Assembly: GCA_016195915.1 (NCBI GenBank)
Contig: JACPYS010000009.1
Span: 55,089 to 119,088, forward strand
DNA length: 64,000 nucleotides
Direction of reading: 5' to 3'
DNA from: Betaproteobacteria bacterium
GTDB lineage: Bacteria; Pseudomonadota; Gammaproteobacteria; Burkholderiales; SG8-39
Below, in pieces: positions 63,659 to 64,000 of the stretch (position 1 is the stretch's first letter; every line of letters starts with the position of its first letter). A program made the position numbers and the translations under genes. The notes under the pieces are model-generated. The model searched no databases and was not told the origin of the DNA. It was given only the letters and a program-made list of their open reading frames with translations.

Positions 63659-64000
63659 CTATGTCCTTTGTCCGTGATACGAAAGGTGTCGTCCACAATG
63701 CCCTATTTCCATCCGACCCGCGTCGTCGTTGGGTTCGAAGTAGATTTGCAGGCAGTTCTTAGTGTCTCCTTTACCGATAGTGAGGTGCTTGACCATTAAC
63801 GTCTTCTTGCCCGAGTTGGAAAACTGGCGTTCTCTCTTGTACATCGTTAAGGTCGTTTGTGTTAGCGCATCATTCTTTCTGTAATTTGGTTTTTGTTCTT
63901 TGCCGGCGAGGATTGCTGCGGAGCGTAGCGAAGCAGCGATTCTCGCCGGCGGCGACGAAATCGGCCCAAGCCGACGGTAGACTTTCTGTTGCGTTTCTTG
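63659..64000 (-). CDS. C-terminal part of a protein extending past the right edge (uncertain)
   Basis: The minus-strand frame ending in TAG at 63661-63659 stays open to the window end, at least 113 codons. The end IGHCGRHLSYHGQRT and the HLTIGKGDTKNCLQIYFE stretch are protein-like. The first in-frame ATG (63844) has no ribosome site, so the gene may begin outside the window. The hairpin at 63902-63950 lies inside this frame. If the hairpin is an intergenic element, the real gene is only about 61 residues. Confidence 0.45.
   Translation of the reverse strand, partial: QETQQKVYRRLGPISSPPARIAASLRSAAILAGKEQKPNYRKNDALTQTTLTMYKRERQFSNSGKKTLMVKHLTIGKGDTKNCLQIYFEPNDDAGRMEIGHCGRHLSYHGQRT
63902..63950. 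repeat. Large REP-like hairpin at the right edge
   Basis: GCCGGCGAGGATTGCTGC and GCAGCGATTCTCGCCGGC are inverted with 16 of 18 positions paired, and the 13-base loop GGAGCGTAGCGAA is itself part-symmetric. There is no T-tract. It resembles a repetitive extragenic palindrome rather than a terminator. Confidence 0.6.

Noticed and set aside
63902..63950. Hairpin as a Rho-independent terminator
   Set aside because: No T-tract on either side of the stem.

Overview
The window looks like the chromosome of a facultatively anaerobic, high-G+C betaproteobacterium (Burkholderiales/Rhodocyclales-like). The evidence is two orphan Bug-type tripartite tricarboxylate transporter receptors, three branched-chain-amino-acid-type (LIV) ABC transporters, a Thauera-type benzoyl-CoA reductase operon, NnrS and FNR-type boxes. 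No rRNA, tRNA, CRISPR array, integrase or insertion sequence was seen.

Region 1 (1-7159, minus strand) is an IclR regulator followed by a hydantoinase/dihydropyrimidinase, a nitrilase-fold N-carbamoyl amidase and heterotetrameric sarcosine oxidase soxB-soxD-soxA. soxA is cut by the left edge. The order fits hydantoin ring opening, decarbamoylation and N-demethylation, for example N-methylhydantoin to N-carbamoylsarcosine to sarcosine to glycine. Region 2 (7407-16095, plus) is a LIV transporter co-transcribed with two MmgE/PrpD enzymes and a flavoprotein. A Bug receptor converges on it (16082-17053). Region 3 (17255-18899) holds a ribbon-helix-helix/PIN toxin-antitoxin pair and a quinone-reductase-like enzyme. 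Region 4 (19171-24077) is a second LIV transporter. Region 5 (24302-26228) has an XRE/nucleotidyltransferase pair and a second RHH/PIN pair.

Region 6 (26258-42763) is the anaerobic aromatic core. The minus-strand operon had-oah-dch-bcrCBAD-fdx-GNAT encodes ATP-dependent ring reduction of benzoyl-CoA and the following steps to 3-hydroxypimelyl-CoA. Divergently, korA-korB (reductant supply through ferredoxin) are followed by a rubrerythrin-like protein, a thiolase, an unusual pyruvate-carboxylase-B-like protein and an acyl-CoA ligase, all nearly overlapping. A perfect FNR-type box lies in the shared intergenic region.

Region 7 (42826-44814) is a decayed toxin-antitoxin cluster: a frameshifted HigB remnant with an intact HigA, and a VapC with an internal deletion. 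Region 8 (44949-54485, minus) runs V4R protein, opine-type dehydrogenase, 3-hydroxyacyl-CoA dehydrogenase, then a third LIV transporter (with a fused permease-ATPase), nnrS and a second Bug receptor. A second FNR-type box shares 13 bases with the first, which suggests oxygen-controlled uptake linked to the benzoyl-CoA pathway.

Region 9 (54543-64000, minus) is a defence-like island: a DUF1156 Zn-ribbon DNA methylase (COG1743), a DUF499 AAA+ ATPase (COG1483), a 43-residue overlapping ORF, a cysteine-rich zinc protein and an OLD-type ATPase/TOPRIM nuclease. It is AT-richer than the rest: a hand count gave 28/60 G+C at 61741-61800 against 46/60 at 12061-12120.

All three LIV clusters carry a strong hairpin between the binding-protein gene and the first permease gene; two of the three are textbook intrinsic terminators.
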